Shown here: one piece after another, positions 16,910 through 25,453 of the stretch | Numbering within the stretch: the stretch's first letter is position 1 | Layout of the letters: each line of letters opens with the position of its first letter | Source of the DNA: CAYQEC01 sp964416425 | GTDB taxonomy: Bacteria; Actinomycetota; Acidimicrobiia; Spongiisociales; UBA5794 | Assembly (NCBI GenBank): GCA_964416425.1 | Contig: CAYQEC010000010.1 | Location: 19,034-83,033, forward strand | DNA length: 64,000 bases | Reading direction: 5' to 3' | Notes under the pieces: model-generated | Told to the model about the DNA's origin: nothing | What the model saw: only the letters and a program-made list of their open reading frames with translations | The model's database searches: none | Translations under genes and position numbers: made by a program

Positions 16910-18124
16910 ATGTCGGGTGCCGGCCTAGACGGGCTTTCTCAACGTGCCGCCGGGGTCGCGGAATCCGCCACCCTGGCCATCACCGCCAAGGCCAAGGCGC
17001 TGCGCGCCGCGGGCAGACCGGTGATCGGCTACGGGGCCGGCGAGCCGGATTTCCCCACGCCGCAGTTCATCGTCGAGGCCGCCGCGGCGGCCGCCGCCGA
17101 TCCCCGCAACCATCGGTACACCCCGGCGGCGGGGCTCCCCGAGCTACGGGAAGCGATCGCGGTCAAGACCCGGCGTGACTCGGGCCTCGCCGTGGACCCG
17201 TCCCAGGTGGTCGTCACCAATGGCGGCAAGCACGCCGTCTACGCCACCTGCCAGGTGCTGCTCGATCCCGGGGACGAAGCGCTGCTCCTCGCCCCCTACT
17301 GGGTGACCTACCCGGAGGCGGTGCGGCTCGCCGACGGGGTCCCGGTGGTGGTGGAGGCCGACGAGACCACCGGCTACCGGGTCACCGTCGACCAGCTCGA
17401 GGCGGCCCGGACCCCGCGCACCAAGATGCTCGTGTTCGTTTCCCCGTCCAACCCGACCGGTGCCGTCTACCCGGCCGCCGATGTCGCCGCCATTGGAGCA
17501 TGGGCCGCCGCCCACGGCATCTGGGTCATGACCGACGAGATCTACGAGCATCTCGTCTACGGCGACGCCGTGTTCAGCTCGATCCCGGTGGAGGCCCCGG
17601 AGGCGGCGCCCCGCTGCGTCGTCGTCAACGGGGTCGCCAAAACCTACGCCATGACCGGATGGCGGGTGGGATGGATGATCGCGCCCCCGGAGATCGCCAC
17701 CGGAGCGATCCGGCTTCAGAGCCACATGACGTCGAACGTCGCCAACGTCAGCCAGCGGGCCGCCCTCGCCGCCCTCGAGGGCCCGATGGACTCGGTGGTC
17801 GAGATGCGGGCCGCCTTCGATCGGCGGCGCCGCACCATGCACGAGATGCTCAACGCCATCGACGGGGTGGCGTGCCCGGAGCCGCAAGGCGCCTTCTACG
17901 CCTTCCCCTCGATGAAGGGCCTGCTGGGCCGGCTACTGGGGGGAAGGAGCGCCGCCACCACCCTGGAGCTGGCCGCCCTCCTGCTCGACGAGATCAACGT
18001 CGCCGTCGTGCCGGGAGAGGCCTTCGGGGCACCCGGCTACGCCCGGTTCTCCTTCGCCCTCGGCGACGCCGACCTCGAGGAAGGGCTGCGGCGCATCCAG
18101 GACCTGGTGCAGCGTTCCGGCTGA
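16910..18124 (+). CDS. Class I pyridoxal-phosphate aminotransferase (aspartate aminotransferase-like)
   Basis: 404 residues. The fold-type I markers are present: GYGAGEPDFPTPQFI substrate-loop region, SPSNPTGAVYP, MTDEIYEHLVYG and the Schiff-base lysine K244 in NGVAKTYAMTGWRVGW, ending with ARFSFALGD. It matches the AspC/aromatic aminotransferase subgroup Ib, which moves amino groups between glutamate and aspartate; prephenate could be an extra substrate. The start at ATG 16910 has GAGGAG at 16895-16900, 9 nt upstream. A TATCGT hexamer at 16870-16875 is a candidate -10. The upstream frame is open through serC but is antisense to it. Confidence 0.9.
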   Translation: MSGAGLDGLSQRAAGVAESATLAITAKAKALRAAGRPVIGYGAGEPDFPTPQFIVEAAAAAAADPRNHRYTPAAGLPELREAIAVKTRRDSGLAVDPSQVVVTNGGKHAVYATCQVLLDPGDEALLLAPYWVTYPEAVRLADGVPVVVEADETTGYRVTVDQLEAARTPRTKMLVFVSPSNPTGAVYPAADVAAIGAWAAAHGIWVMTDEIYEHLVYGDAVFSSIPVEAPEAAPRCVVVNGVAKTYAMTGWRVGWMIAPPEIATGAIRLQSHMTSNVANVSQRAALAALEGPMDSVVEMRAAFDRRRRTMHEMLNAIDGVACPEPQGAFYAFPSMKGLLGRLLGGRSAATTLELAALLLDEINVAVVPGEAFGAPGYARFSFALGDADLEEGLRRIQDLVQRSG

Positions 18125-18134
18125 GCCGAGCCCG

Positions 18135-19331
18135 CTAGCGAAGCCCGTTCAGCTCGCCGGCGACGACCTGCCACGCTTCCGATGCCGGATCGACGAGGTC
18201 GTCGTGCCCGGCGTCCTCGATCTCGTGGTAGACGACGGCGTCGCCCTGCTGGGCGGCGGCGCCTGCGTACTCCCGGCTCAGCTCCACCGGTACCCGCTCG
18301 TCGGCGGCGCCGTGCACGATGACCTGGGGAATGCCGAGGGGGAGCAGCTCGATCGGGGAGGCCAGTGCGTAGCGGTCGGGACCGTCCTCCGGGCTCCGCC
18401 GCAGGTACTGCTCGACGGCGTCGTCCCCTACGCCGCGGCGGTGGGCGGCGGCCAGATCGGCGAGCGGGGCGAGGCCGACCGCGGCGGTCACGGCCACGCT
18501 CGGAACGTGCTCGGATCCGCCGTCGACGAGCGGGGGGCGGGAGCGGGCCCACAACGCCAGTTGGCCCCCGGCCTCGTGACCGACGGTGACGACCCGGGAC
18601 GGGTCGAGCCCATGGGCGGCGGCGAGGCCGTCGAGGGCGTCGAGAGCGGCGGCGACGTCGGTCATCGTGGTCGGCCACCCGCCGCCGGCGCCGACCCGGT
18701 GGTACTCGACGTTCCAGGTCGCCCAGCCGCGTTGCACCAGGTCGACGGCGAGGCCGTCCATCAGATCCCGGGTCCACGGGTCGCGCCAGGAGCCGCCGTG
18801 GAGCAGGGCGGCCACCGGGAACGGGCCCGGGCCCTCCGGCACCCGCAGATCCGCCTCGTGGTGCGGCCCGGAGGCGTAGCGCATCGTCGTCACCGGCCAG
18901 GCGCCCCGCCACCGGAGATGGCGGAGGGCGTGGCGGTAGCCGACCAGACCGCGGCCGAAGATGACGTGGACGCAGGCCGGCGCCGTCAGCGAGACGCGGC
19001 GCCACGGCTCGCGGGCGTGGATGTTGGAGATGTGCACCTCCACGGTGGGGAGGCCAGTGGCGAGGATGGCGTCGTGGATGGCGTAGCTGGTGTGGGTGTA
19101 GGCGCCGGCGTTGAGCACCACCCCGTCGACTTCGGTGGCGGCCTGCTGGAGGCGATCGATGATGGCGCCTTCGTGATTCGACTGGAAGGTGGTGACCTCG
19201 ACTCCCAGCTCGCCACCCCAGACCCGGAGCGACGCCTCGAGCTGGGGGAGCGTGGTGGCGCCGTAGACCGCCGGCTCCCGGGTGCCGAGCAGGTTGAGGT
19301 TGGGCCCGTTGACCACGAGCACGTGTTCCAT
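18135..19331 (-). CDS. aroQ: Fusion: type II 3-dehydroquinate dehydratase (AroQ) + alpha/beta-hydrolase domain
   Basis: 398 residues in one uninterrupted frame. Residues 1 to about 145 are a complete AroQ: NGPNLNLLGTREPAVYG (R18, catalytic Y23), QSNHEGAIID (50-59), NAGAYTHTSYAIHD and catalytic H100 in VEVHISNIHAREPWR. This removes water from 3-dehydroquinate in the shikimate pathway. From about residue 160 an esterase-like alpha/beta-hydrolase follows: ALLHGGSW (oxyanion hole), the elbow VTVGHEAGGQLAL, VHGAADERVP (Asp) and GHDDLVDP (His). The elbow Ser of GHSAGG is replaced by Glu (E253, codon complementary to 18573-18575), so a normal serine hydrolase is unlikely. AroQ is normally a stand-alone protein of about 145 residues. 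The start is leaderless behind a good promoter. Confidence 0.88.
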   Translation of the reverse strand: MEHVLVVNGPNLNLLGTREPAVYGATTLPQLEASLRVWGGELGVEVTTFQSNHEGAIIDRLQQAATEVDGVVLNAGAYTHTSYAIHDAILATGLPTVEVHISNIHAREPWRRVSLTAPACVHVIFGRGLVGYRHALRHLRWRGAWPVTTMRYASGPHHEADLRVPEGPGPFPVAALLHGGSWRDPWTRDLMDGLAVDLVQRGWATWNVEYHRVGAGGGWPTTMTDVAAALDALDGLAAAHGLDPSRVVTVGHEAGGQLALWARSRPPLVDGGSEHVPSVAVTAAVGLAPLADLAAAHRRGVGDDAVEQYLRRSPEDGPDRYALASPIELLPLGIPQVIVHGAADERVPVELSREYAGAAAQQGDAVVYHEIEDAGHDDLVDPASEAWQVVAGELNGLR

Positions 19332-19338
19332 GAGCCGG

Positions 19339-19367
19339 AGAGTATTGGATCGGACGGGCGCGTCCAA
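19339..19367 (-). promoter_or_regulatory. Promoter of aroQ fusion gene (leaderless)
   Basis: On the minus strand TTGGAC (complement of 19362-19367), a 17-bp spacer, then TACTCT (complement of 19339-19344) lies 7 nt before the ATG at 19331. Spacing puts the transcription start on or next to the start codon, and there is no Shine-Dalgarno. Confidence 0.7.
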
Positions 19368-19500
19368 GGCATCACCGCCGCGCCGGCGCCGGCGCTCGTC
19401 GCCGCCTCTTCCCGCCTCTCCCCACTTCCCCGGCTCGAATCCGCTAGCTTTTGAGGCTGGTGGTTCATCCACCGCCCTGGGGAAGGAGGCACCCACAACC

Positions 19501-21320
19501 ATGAAAGTCATGAAACGATGGCTGCTGCTGATGGCGGTCCTGGCCTTGGTGGCCGCCGCCTGCGGTGACAGCACCGAGGAGACGACGACCAGCGAAGCCA
19601 GCTCGATGTTCGAGGGGTACTCGCTGGCGGCCGACAATTGCGACTACGGCGGGCTNNNNNNNNNNNNNNNNNNNNNNNNNNNNNNNNNNNNNNNNNNNNN
19701 NNNNNNNNNNNNNNNNNNNNNNNNNNNNNNNNNNNNNNNNNNNNNNNNNNNNNNNGCTCGATGTTCGAGGGGTACTCGCTGGCGGCCGACAATTGCGACT
19801 ACGGCGGGCTGCTGAAGAGCATCACCGCCGTTGACGAGTTGACGGTGCAGTTCGAGCTGTGCCAGCCGGACGTGGCGTTCGCGTCCAAGGTGGCGTTCTC
19901 CGCCTTCGGGATCTTCCCGGAGGAAGTGCTGGACGCCACCGGCGGCGGCGGCCCCGAGCTGTTCGAGCATCCGGTCGGCACCGGCCCGTACAAGCTCTCG
20001 CAGTGGGAGCGGGGCAACCAGCTCGTGCTGGAGCGCTTCGACGACTACTGGGGCACCCCCGCCGAGACGGGAACCCTCGTGTTCCGGTGGAGCGCCGAGG
20101 CCGCCCAGCGGCTGGTCGAGCTACAGGCGGGCACGGTCGACGGCATCGACAACCCGGGCCGCGACGACTTCGCCGTGATCGAGGGTGACTCCAACCTGCA
20201 GCTCCTGCCGCGGGAAGGCACCAACATCTTCTACGTCGGCCTCAACCGGGACAAGGAGCCGTTCGGCGACGAGCGGGTGCGGCAGGCGATTGCCATGGGC
20301 ATCGACCGTGAGCGCATCGTCGACAACTTCTACCCGCCGGGCTCGACGGTGGCGGACCAGTTCCTGCCACAGTCGATCTTCGGATGGACCCCCGAACCGG
20401 TGTGGTACGACTACGACCCGGACGCCGCCAAGGCCCTGCTGGCCGACGCCGGCTATCCCGACGGCTTCGAGGTGACGCTCAACTACCGTGACGTGGTCCG
20501 CAGCTACCTGCCGAGCCCGAGCACGGTGGCGACCGACATCCAGGCCCAGCTTGCCGAGATCGGCATCACCGTGAACATCGAGGTCATGGAGTCGGGGGCC
20601 TTCCTCGACGCCAGCGACGCCGGTGATCTCACGATGTACCTGCTGGGATGGGGCGCCGACTATCCGGACGCCACCAACTTCCTGGACTACCACTTCGGAT
20701 CCGGAGCCTCGGTTCAGTTCGGCGCAGGCTTCGACGACATCCATCAGGTGCTCAACGAGGCGGCCCAGATCGCCGACCCGGCCGAGCGTCTCGTGCTCTA
20801 CCAGCAGGCTGCCGAGCTGATCAAGGAGCACGTGCCGATGGTTCCCGTGGCCCATGGTGGCTCCGGCACGGCCTACCGGGCCGACGTCACCAACGCCCAG
20901 GCGAGCCCGCTCGGCAACGAGTACTTCGCCGTGATGGATCCGGGTGGCCGTGACCAGTTCGTCTGGATGCAGAATGCCGAGCCGATCGGCCTCTACTGCG
21001 CGGACGAGACGGACGGCGAGTCGTTGCGTGCCTGTGAGCAGATCAACGAGTCGCTGCTCTCCTACGAGGTCGGCGGGACCGCGGTCCAGCCGGCGCTGGC
21101 GGAGACGTGGGAGGCGAACGACGACGGCACCGTGTGGACGTTCCATCTCCGTTCCGGAGTAACGTTCCACGACGGTTCCACCTTCGACGCCAACGATGTC
21201 GTCAAGTCGTGGGTCGTGCAGTGGGACGCGGCAGATCCGCTCCACGTGGGTCGTGACGGCAACTTCACCTACTTCCAGGCCGACTTCCTGTCGTTCCTGA
21301 ACCCGCCACCGGCGGAGTAG
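19501..21320 (+). CDS. Peptide-type ABC transporter substrate-binding lipoprotein, apparently circularly permuted (interrupted by assembly gap)
   Basis: The N-terminus has a lipoprotein signal with lipobox AAAC (C21) and an acidic Thr-rich linker. The run of 100 N and one copy of a 55-bp repeat shift the frame by 155 bp; removing them restores one frame of 554 residues. After the linker the protein starts in the middle of the SBP_bac_5 order (DELTVQFELCQPDVAF; GTGPYKLSQWERGNQ; RQAIAMGIDRERIVDNFYPP; LLGWGADYPDATNF). The part that is normally N-terminal (NESLLSYEVGGTAVQPALAE, then VTFHDGSTFDANDVVKSW) comes last, from about residue 433. It binds oligopeptides or similar ligands for the DppBCDF-like importer downstream. 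AAGGAGG at 19483-19489 precedes the ATG by 11 nt; a -10 like TAGCTT is at 19445-19450. Confidence 0.85.
19601..19810. other. Assembly gap with duplicated 55-bp flanks
   Basis: Positions 19656-19755 are 100 N. The 55 bp before them (19601-19655) are identical to the 55 bp after them (19756-19810). Identical contig ends of exactly 55 bp are what a de Bruijn assembler run at k=55 leaves when two contigs are scaffolded but not merged. Deleting 155 bp restores the reading frame of the binding-protein gene, so probably no sequence is missing. Confidence 0.9.
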
Positions 21321-21343
21321 TCCGCAACAACGTCCGATGTGAG

Positions 21344-21373
21344 AGAGGGGCGGGGCGAGAGCCCCGCCCCTCT
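21344..21373 (+). terminator. Intercistronic GC-rich hairpin after the binding-protein gene
   Basis: A perfect 13-bp stem (21344-21356 with 21361-21373) closed by a GAGA tetraloop, which is of the stable GNRA class, starts 23 bp after the stop. No long U-tract follows, so it is a weak terminator or a 3'-end stabiliser. This placement between a binding-protein gene and its permease genes usually gives more binding protein than membrane parts. Confidence 0.75.
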
Positions 21374-21398
21374 TCCGCGGCGATTAGCCTGCTGACCC

Positions 21399-22460
21399 TT
21401 GGGCAGATTCATCGTGCGCCGGCTCCTGTCGTCGATTCCCGTGCTGCTGGGAATCCTGATCGCGGTGTTCGCCCTGGCCAGGCTGATTCCGGGGGACCCG
21501 TGCATCGCCGCGCTGGGGGAACGCGCCACCGACGAGATCTGCGACGCCTACAACGACCGCTACGGGCTCAACGAACCGATCGTCCAGCAGTTCGGGATCT
21601 ACATCGGTGACGTCGCCACCGGCGACCTGGGCCAGTCGTTCCGCTTCGCCAAGCCGGTGAGCACCCTGTTGGTGGAGCGGCTCCCCACCACCGTCGAGCT
21701 GTCCTTCGCCGCCCTCGTCATCGCGGTGCTGGTCGGGGTGCCGCTCGGCATCATCTCCGGGTACCGCCACAACACCAAGACCGACGTCGCCACCATGATC
21801 GGCGCCAACATCGGCGTCTCGATGCCGGTGTTCTGGCTCGGGCTGATGCTGCAGTACCTATTCGCGGTGGTGTTACGCAACACGCCTCTGACGTTACCGC
21901 CGTCGGGCCGGCTCGACGCCGGCCTGATACCGGAGCGCTTCTACGACGTCTGGGGGTGGGGCGTCAACGGCCTCTTCCAGTTCCTCGGCAACTTCACCGT
22001 GGTCAACTCGCTGGTGACGGGCCAGTGGGACGTGTTCCGCTCCGCGGTGGGCCACCTCATCCTCCCGGCCATCGCCCTCGCCACCATCCCGATGGCGATC
22101 ATCGCCCGCATGACCCGCTCCAGCCTGCTCGACGTGCTCGGCCTCGACTATGTGCGGACCGCCCGTGCCAAGGGCCTCACCGAGCGGGTCGTCGTCATCC
22201 GGCATGCCCTCCGCAACGCCATGCTGCCGGTGGTGACCGTGATCGGTCTCTCGCTCGGCACCCTGCTCGGGGGGGCGATCCTCACCGAGACGATCTTCAA
22301 CCTCTCGGGGGTGGGCAAGACCGTGTTCGACGCGATCGAATCGCGTGACTACACGGTCGTCCAGGGCTTCACGCTCGTGATCGCCGTCGGCTTCGTGATG
22401 ACGAACCTGATCGTCGACCTCATCTACACCTACCTCGATCCGCGGGTGAGGGTGGGCTGA
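21399..22460 (+). CDS. ABC transporter permease, DppB/OppB type
   Basis: 353 residues with six hydrophobic segments and the N-terminal RFIVRRLLSSIPVLLGILI typical of DppB. The large outer loop after helix 1 contains LARLIPGDPC and YGLNEPIVQQF; the EAA-like loop is in YVRTARAKGLTERVVVIRHALRNA. It forms the inner-membrane channel with the DppC-like partner. The start is a TTG at 21399, chosen because it gives the expected MGRFIVRR beginning; there is no Shine-Dalgarno, but a TAGCCT hexamer sits 8 nt before it, just after the hairpin at 21344-21373. It overlaps the next gene by 1 bp. Confidence 0.9.
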   Translation: MGRFIVRRLLSSIPVLLGILIAVFALARLIPGDPCIAALGERATDEICDAYNDRYGLNEPIVQQFGIYIGDVATGDLGQSFRFAKPVSTLLVERLPTTVELSFAALVIAVLVGVPLGIISGYRHNTKTDVATMIGANIGVSMPVFWLGLMLQYLFAVVLRNTPLTLPPSGRLDAGLIPERFYDVWGWGVNGLFQFLGNFTVVNSLVTGQWDVFRSAVGHLILPAIALATIPMAIIARMTRSSLLDVLGLDYVRTARAKGLTERVVVIRHALRNAMLPVVTVIGLSLGTLLGGAILTETIFNLSGVGKTVFDAIESRDYTVVQGFTLVIAVGFVMTNLIVDLIYTYLDPRVRVG

Positions 22461-23395
22461 TGGCTCTCGAGATCCGTCCCGACGATCAGGTCACCGAGGT
22501 GGCGGCGCTGGCGGCCCGCGGCCTGTGGGGCAACGCCTTCCGGGAGCTGGCGCGGAAGCGGTCGGCCCGGGTCGGGATGGCGATGCTGGCGCTGCTCATC
22601 ATCGTGGCCGTCTTCGCCCCGCTCATCGCTCCCTACGAGCCCAACGAGGTGCTGTTCGGCGAAGGCGTCAGCCCGCGCGACCCACCCTGTATCCACGTCT
22701 TCGGCTGCGACCCGGCCACTCCGCAGCACATCCTCGGCATCGACGGCAACGGGCGCGACGAGTTCAGCCGGCTCATCTTCGGGTCCCGGGTGTCCCTGCT
22801 GGCGGGCCTGGGGGCGGTCGGGTTCGCGGTCGGCATCGGCACCGTGATCGGGCTTACCGCCGGGTTCTTCGGGCGGCGGGTCGACAACGTCTTGATGCGG
22901 ATCATGGACGTGCTGCTGGCGTTCCCGGCGCTGCTGCTCGCCATCTTCATCGTGTCGGTGACCGGGCCCGGGCTCTTCAAATCGATCCTCGCCATCTCGG
23001 TCGTCACCATCCCCGCCTACGCGCGCGTGGTGCGCTCCAGTGTGCTCACCGTCAAGGAGCAGGATTTCGTCCAGGCGGACCGGGTGCTCGGGGTGAGCTC
23101 GCTGCGGATCCTGTGGCACCGCATCCTCCCCAATTCGCTGACCCCGCTGGTGGTGCAGGCGACCCTCGGGGTGGCCACCGCGGTGCTGGAGATCGCGGCG
23201 CTGTCGTTCCTCGGCCTCGGGGTGCAGCCACCGACGGCGGAGTGGGGCTCGATGCTCGCCGCCGAGCGTAACCAGGTCTTCACCGCCCCCCACCTCGTCT
23301 TCTTCCCCGGTCTCGCCATCATGTGGAACGTGCTCGCCTTCAACCTGCTCGGCGACGGCCTGCGTGACGCTCTCGACCCGAGGTTGAACCGATGA
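22460..23395 (+). CDS. ABC transporter permease, DppC/OppC type
   Basis: 311 residues. An N-terminal cytoplasmic segment leads to ARVGMAMLALLIIVAVFAPLIAPY, a typical DppC opening, then the inserted loop with HILGIDGNGRDEFSRLIFGSR and the EAA loop in VQADRVLGVSSLRILWHRILPN. It pairs with the DppB-like permease. Its ATG shares the final A of the preceding TGA, so translation is coupled. It overlaps the following ATPase gene by 4 bp (ATGA). Confidence 0.92.
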   Translation: MALEIRPDDQVTEVAALAARGLWGNAFRELARKRSARVGMAMLALLIIVAVFAPLIAPYEPNEVLFGEGVSPRDPPCIHVFGCDPATPQHILGIDGNGRDEFSRLIFGSRVSLLAGLGAVGFAVGIGTVIGLTAGFFGRRVDNVLMRIMDVLLAFPALLLAIFIVSVTGPGLFKSILAISVVTIPAYARVVRSSVLTVKEQDFVQADRVLGVSSLRILWHRILPNSLTPLVVQATLGVATAVLEIAALSFLGLGVQPPTAEWGSMLAAERNQVFTAPHLVFFPGLAIMWNVLAFNLLGDGLRDALDPRLNR

Positions 23396-24423
23396 CGGCA
23401 CACCCCGGCGCCGGACCTGCCCCGGCCGAGCCGGCGCCGGCGACGCTGCTCAAGGTACGCGGGCTCAAGACCCACTTCTTCACCCGGGACGGCGTGGTGA
23501 AGGCGGTCGACGGCGTCGACCTCACGGTGGAGAAGGGCCAGATCCTCGGCCTGGTCGGCGAGTCGGGGTGCGGCAAGTCGGTGACGTCGATGTCGATCCT
23601 GCGGCTGGTGGCCGACCCGGGCCGCATCATCGAGGGGCAGGTCCTGTTCCACGGGGACGACCTGCTCACCATGTCGCTCAAGGAGCTGCGGCAGATCCGG
23701 GGCGATCGCATCTCGATGATCTTCCAGCAGCCCAACTCGTCGCTGAACCCGGTGTTCACCGCCGGCTTCCAGATCGCCGAGGTCTACGAGGTCCACGAGA
23801 ACCTGAAACACAAGGTGGGGGAGGAGAAGGCCGTCGACATGCTGCGCCAGGTGGGTATCCCTGACCCGCGGCGCCGGCTCCGGGCCTACCCGCACGAGCT
23901 GTCGGGCGGGATGGCGCAGCGGGTCATGATCGCCATGGCGCTGGCGGCCGATCCCGAGCTGCTCATCGCCGACGAGCCCACCACCGCCCTCGACGTCACC
24001 ATCCAGGCCCAGATCCTCGATCTGATGCGCCACCTCCGCGACAAGCTGGGCACCGCCATCGTCGTCATCACCCACGACCTGGGAGTGGTGGCCGAGATGG
24101 CGGACCGGGTGGCGGTGATGTACGCCGGGGATATCGTCGAGGCGACCGACACCGAGCGGCTCTTCGCCGACCCGAAGCATCCCTACACCAAGGGTCTGAT
24201 CGGCTCGATCCCGGTGGCCGGGTCGCGGCGGGAATGGCTCGAGGTGATCCCGGGAAGGGTCCCCAACCTGGTCGACCTGCCTCCCGGATGCCGTTTCGCT
24301 CCCCGCTGTCAGGCGCGGGTGGAGGCCGGGTTGAAGATCTGCACTGTCGAGGAGCCGCCACTCGTCGACGACGAGCCGGACCACGCCGTGCGCTGCTGGC
24401 TCTACCACGAGGGGGTGGAATGA
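23392..24423 (+). CDS. ABC transporter ATPase, DppD/OppD type
   Basis: 343 residues. Walker A GESGCGKSVTSM, ABC signature LSGGMAQRVMIAMAL, Walker B LLIADEPTTALDV and the switch His in VVITHDLGVV are all intact. The C-terminal oligopeptide-ABC extension has the Cys-rich GCRFAPRCQARVE and a late CTVEEPPL pattern that in relatives binds a 4Fe-4S cluster. It drives import together with the DppF-like ATPase. It is joined to its neighbours by ATGA overlaps on both sides. Confidence 0.94.
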   Translation: MTAHPGAGPAPAEPAPATLLKVRGLKTHFFTRDGVVKAVDGVDLTVEKGQILGLVGESGCGKSVTSMSILRLVADPGRIIEGQVLFHGDDLLTMSLKELRQIRGDRISMIFQQPNSSLNPVFTAGFQIAEVYEVHENLKHKVGEEKAVDMLRQVGIPDPRRRLRAYPHELSGGMAQRVMIAMALAADPELLIADEPTTALDVTIQAQILDLMRHLRDKLGTAIVVITHDLGVVAEMADRVAVMYAGDIVEATDTERLFADPKHPYTKGLIGSIPVAGSRREWLEVIPGRVPNLVDLPPGCRFAPRCQARVEAGLKICTVEEPPLVDDEPDHAVRCWLYHEGVE

Positions 24424-25448
24424 ACGGGGCGTCGCCGCTGGTGGCGGTCGAGGGGCTCTTCAAGACGTACCCGGTGCGGGGCGGCGCCTTCCAGCGGGTG
24501 GTCGGCCAGGTGCAGGCGGTCGACGGGGTCGACCTCGAGATCTTCCCGGGGGATGCCGTCGGGTTGGTGGGGGAGTCGGGGTGCGGCAAGTCGACGCTGG
24601 GCCGGCTCCTGCTGCGGCTCGAGGAGCCCGACGCCGGCACGGTGAGCTTCGACGGCACCGACCTGGCCGAGCTCAGCCCCAAGGAGCTGCGCGGCCTGCG
24701 CGGCAAGATCCAGCTCATCTTCCAGGACCCGTTCGGTTCGCTGGATCCCCGCACCTCGGTGGGGGAGAGCATCGCCGAGGGGCTCCGGGTCCAGGGAGTG
24801 CCGCGGGCGGAGCGCAGCGCCCGGGTGCAGGAGACTCTCGAGATGGTGGGCCTCGAGCCCTACCACGCCCGCCGCTTCCCGCACGAGTTCAGCGGCGGGC
24901 AGCGGCAACGCATCGGGATCGCCCGCGCCCTGGCGGTTCATCCCCGCTTCCTGGTCCTCGACGAGCCGGTGTCGGCGCTCGACGTGTCGATCCAGTCCCA
25001 GATCCTCAACCTGCTCAAGGAGCTGCAGCAGACCCTCGACCTCACCTTGCTGTTCATCGCCCACGACCTGTCAGTCGTCGAGCACCTCTGCGACCGCATC
25101 GCGGTGATGTACCTCGGCAAGATCGTGGAGGTGGCGTCCCGTGACGACCTGTTCGACCGCCCCACCCATCCCTACACGCAGGCGTTGCTGTCGGCGATCC
25201 CGATCCCCGATCCCACCCTGCGCCGGGCCCGCATCATCCTGGAGGGCGACATCCCGAGCCCGCTGCACCCGCCGTCCGGCTGCCGGTTCCACACCCGGTG
25301 CCCGATTGCGCAGGAGGGGATCTGTGACGTGGAGGAGCCGCTGATGGCGCCGGTGACGGACGGGTCGGGGCACGAGGCCGCCTGCCATCTTCGCACCGGG
25401 GCCTACACCCACCTCGACCCGATCCCGGCCGGTCCCGCCCCGCTCTGA
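24420..25448 (+). CDS. ABC transporter ATPase, DppF/OppF type
   Basis: 342 residues from the ATG in the ATGA overlap at 24420. Walker A GESGCGKSTLGRLL, Q-loop QLIFQDPFGSLDPR, signature FSGGQRQRIGIARAL, Walker B FLVLDEPVSALDV and switch His in LFIAHDLSVV are present. The C-terminal extension GCRFHTRCPIAQEGICDVEEP keeps the Cys set. It is the second nucleotide-binding subunit of this importer; the binding protein, two permeases and two ATPases make the operon complete. Confidence 0.94.
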   Translation: MNGASPLVAVEGLFKTYPVRGGAFQRVVGQVQAVDGVDLEIFPGDAVGLVGESGCGKSTLGRLLLRLEEPDAGTVSFDGTDLAELSPKELRGLRGKIQLIFQDPFGSLDPRTSVGESIAEGLRVQGVPRAERSARVQETLEMVGLEPYHARRFPHEFSGGQRQRIGIARALAVHPRFLVLDEPVSALDVSIQSQILNLLKELQQTLDLTLLFIAHDLSVVEHLCDRIAVMYLGKIVEVASRDDLFDRPTHPYTQALLSAIPIPDPTLRRARIILEGDIPSPLHPPSGCRFHTRCPIAQEGICDVEEPLMAPVTDGSGHEAACHLRTGAYTHLDPIPAGPAPL

Positions 25449-25453
25449 GCGCC

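Noticed and set aside
19431..19447. GGCTCGAATCC resembling a tRNA T-arm
   Set aside because: No acceptor, anticodon arm or matching stem could be built around it; it is part of the binding-protein gene's upstream region.
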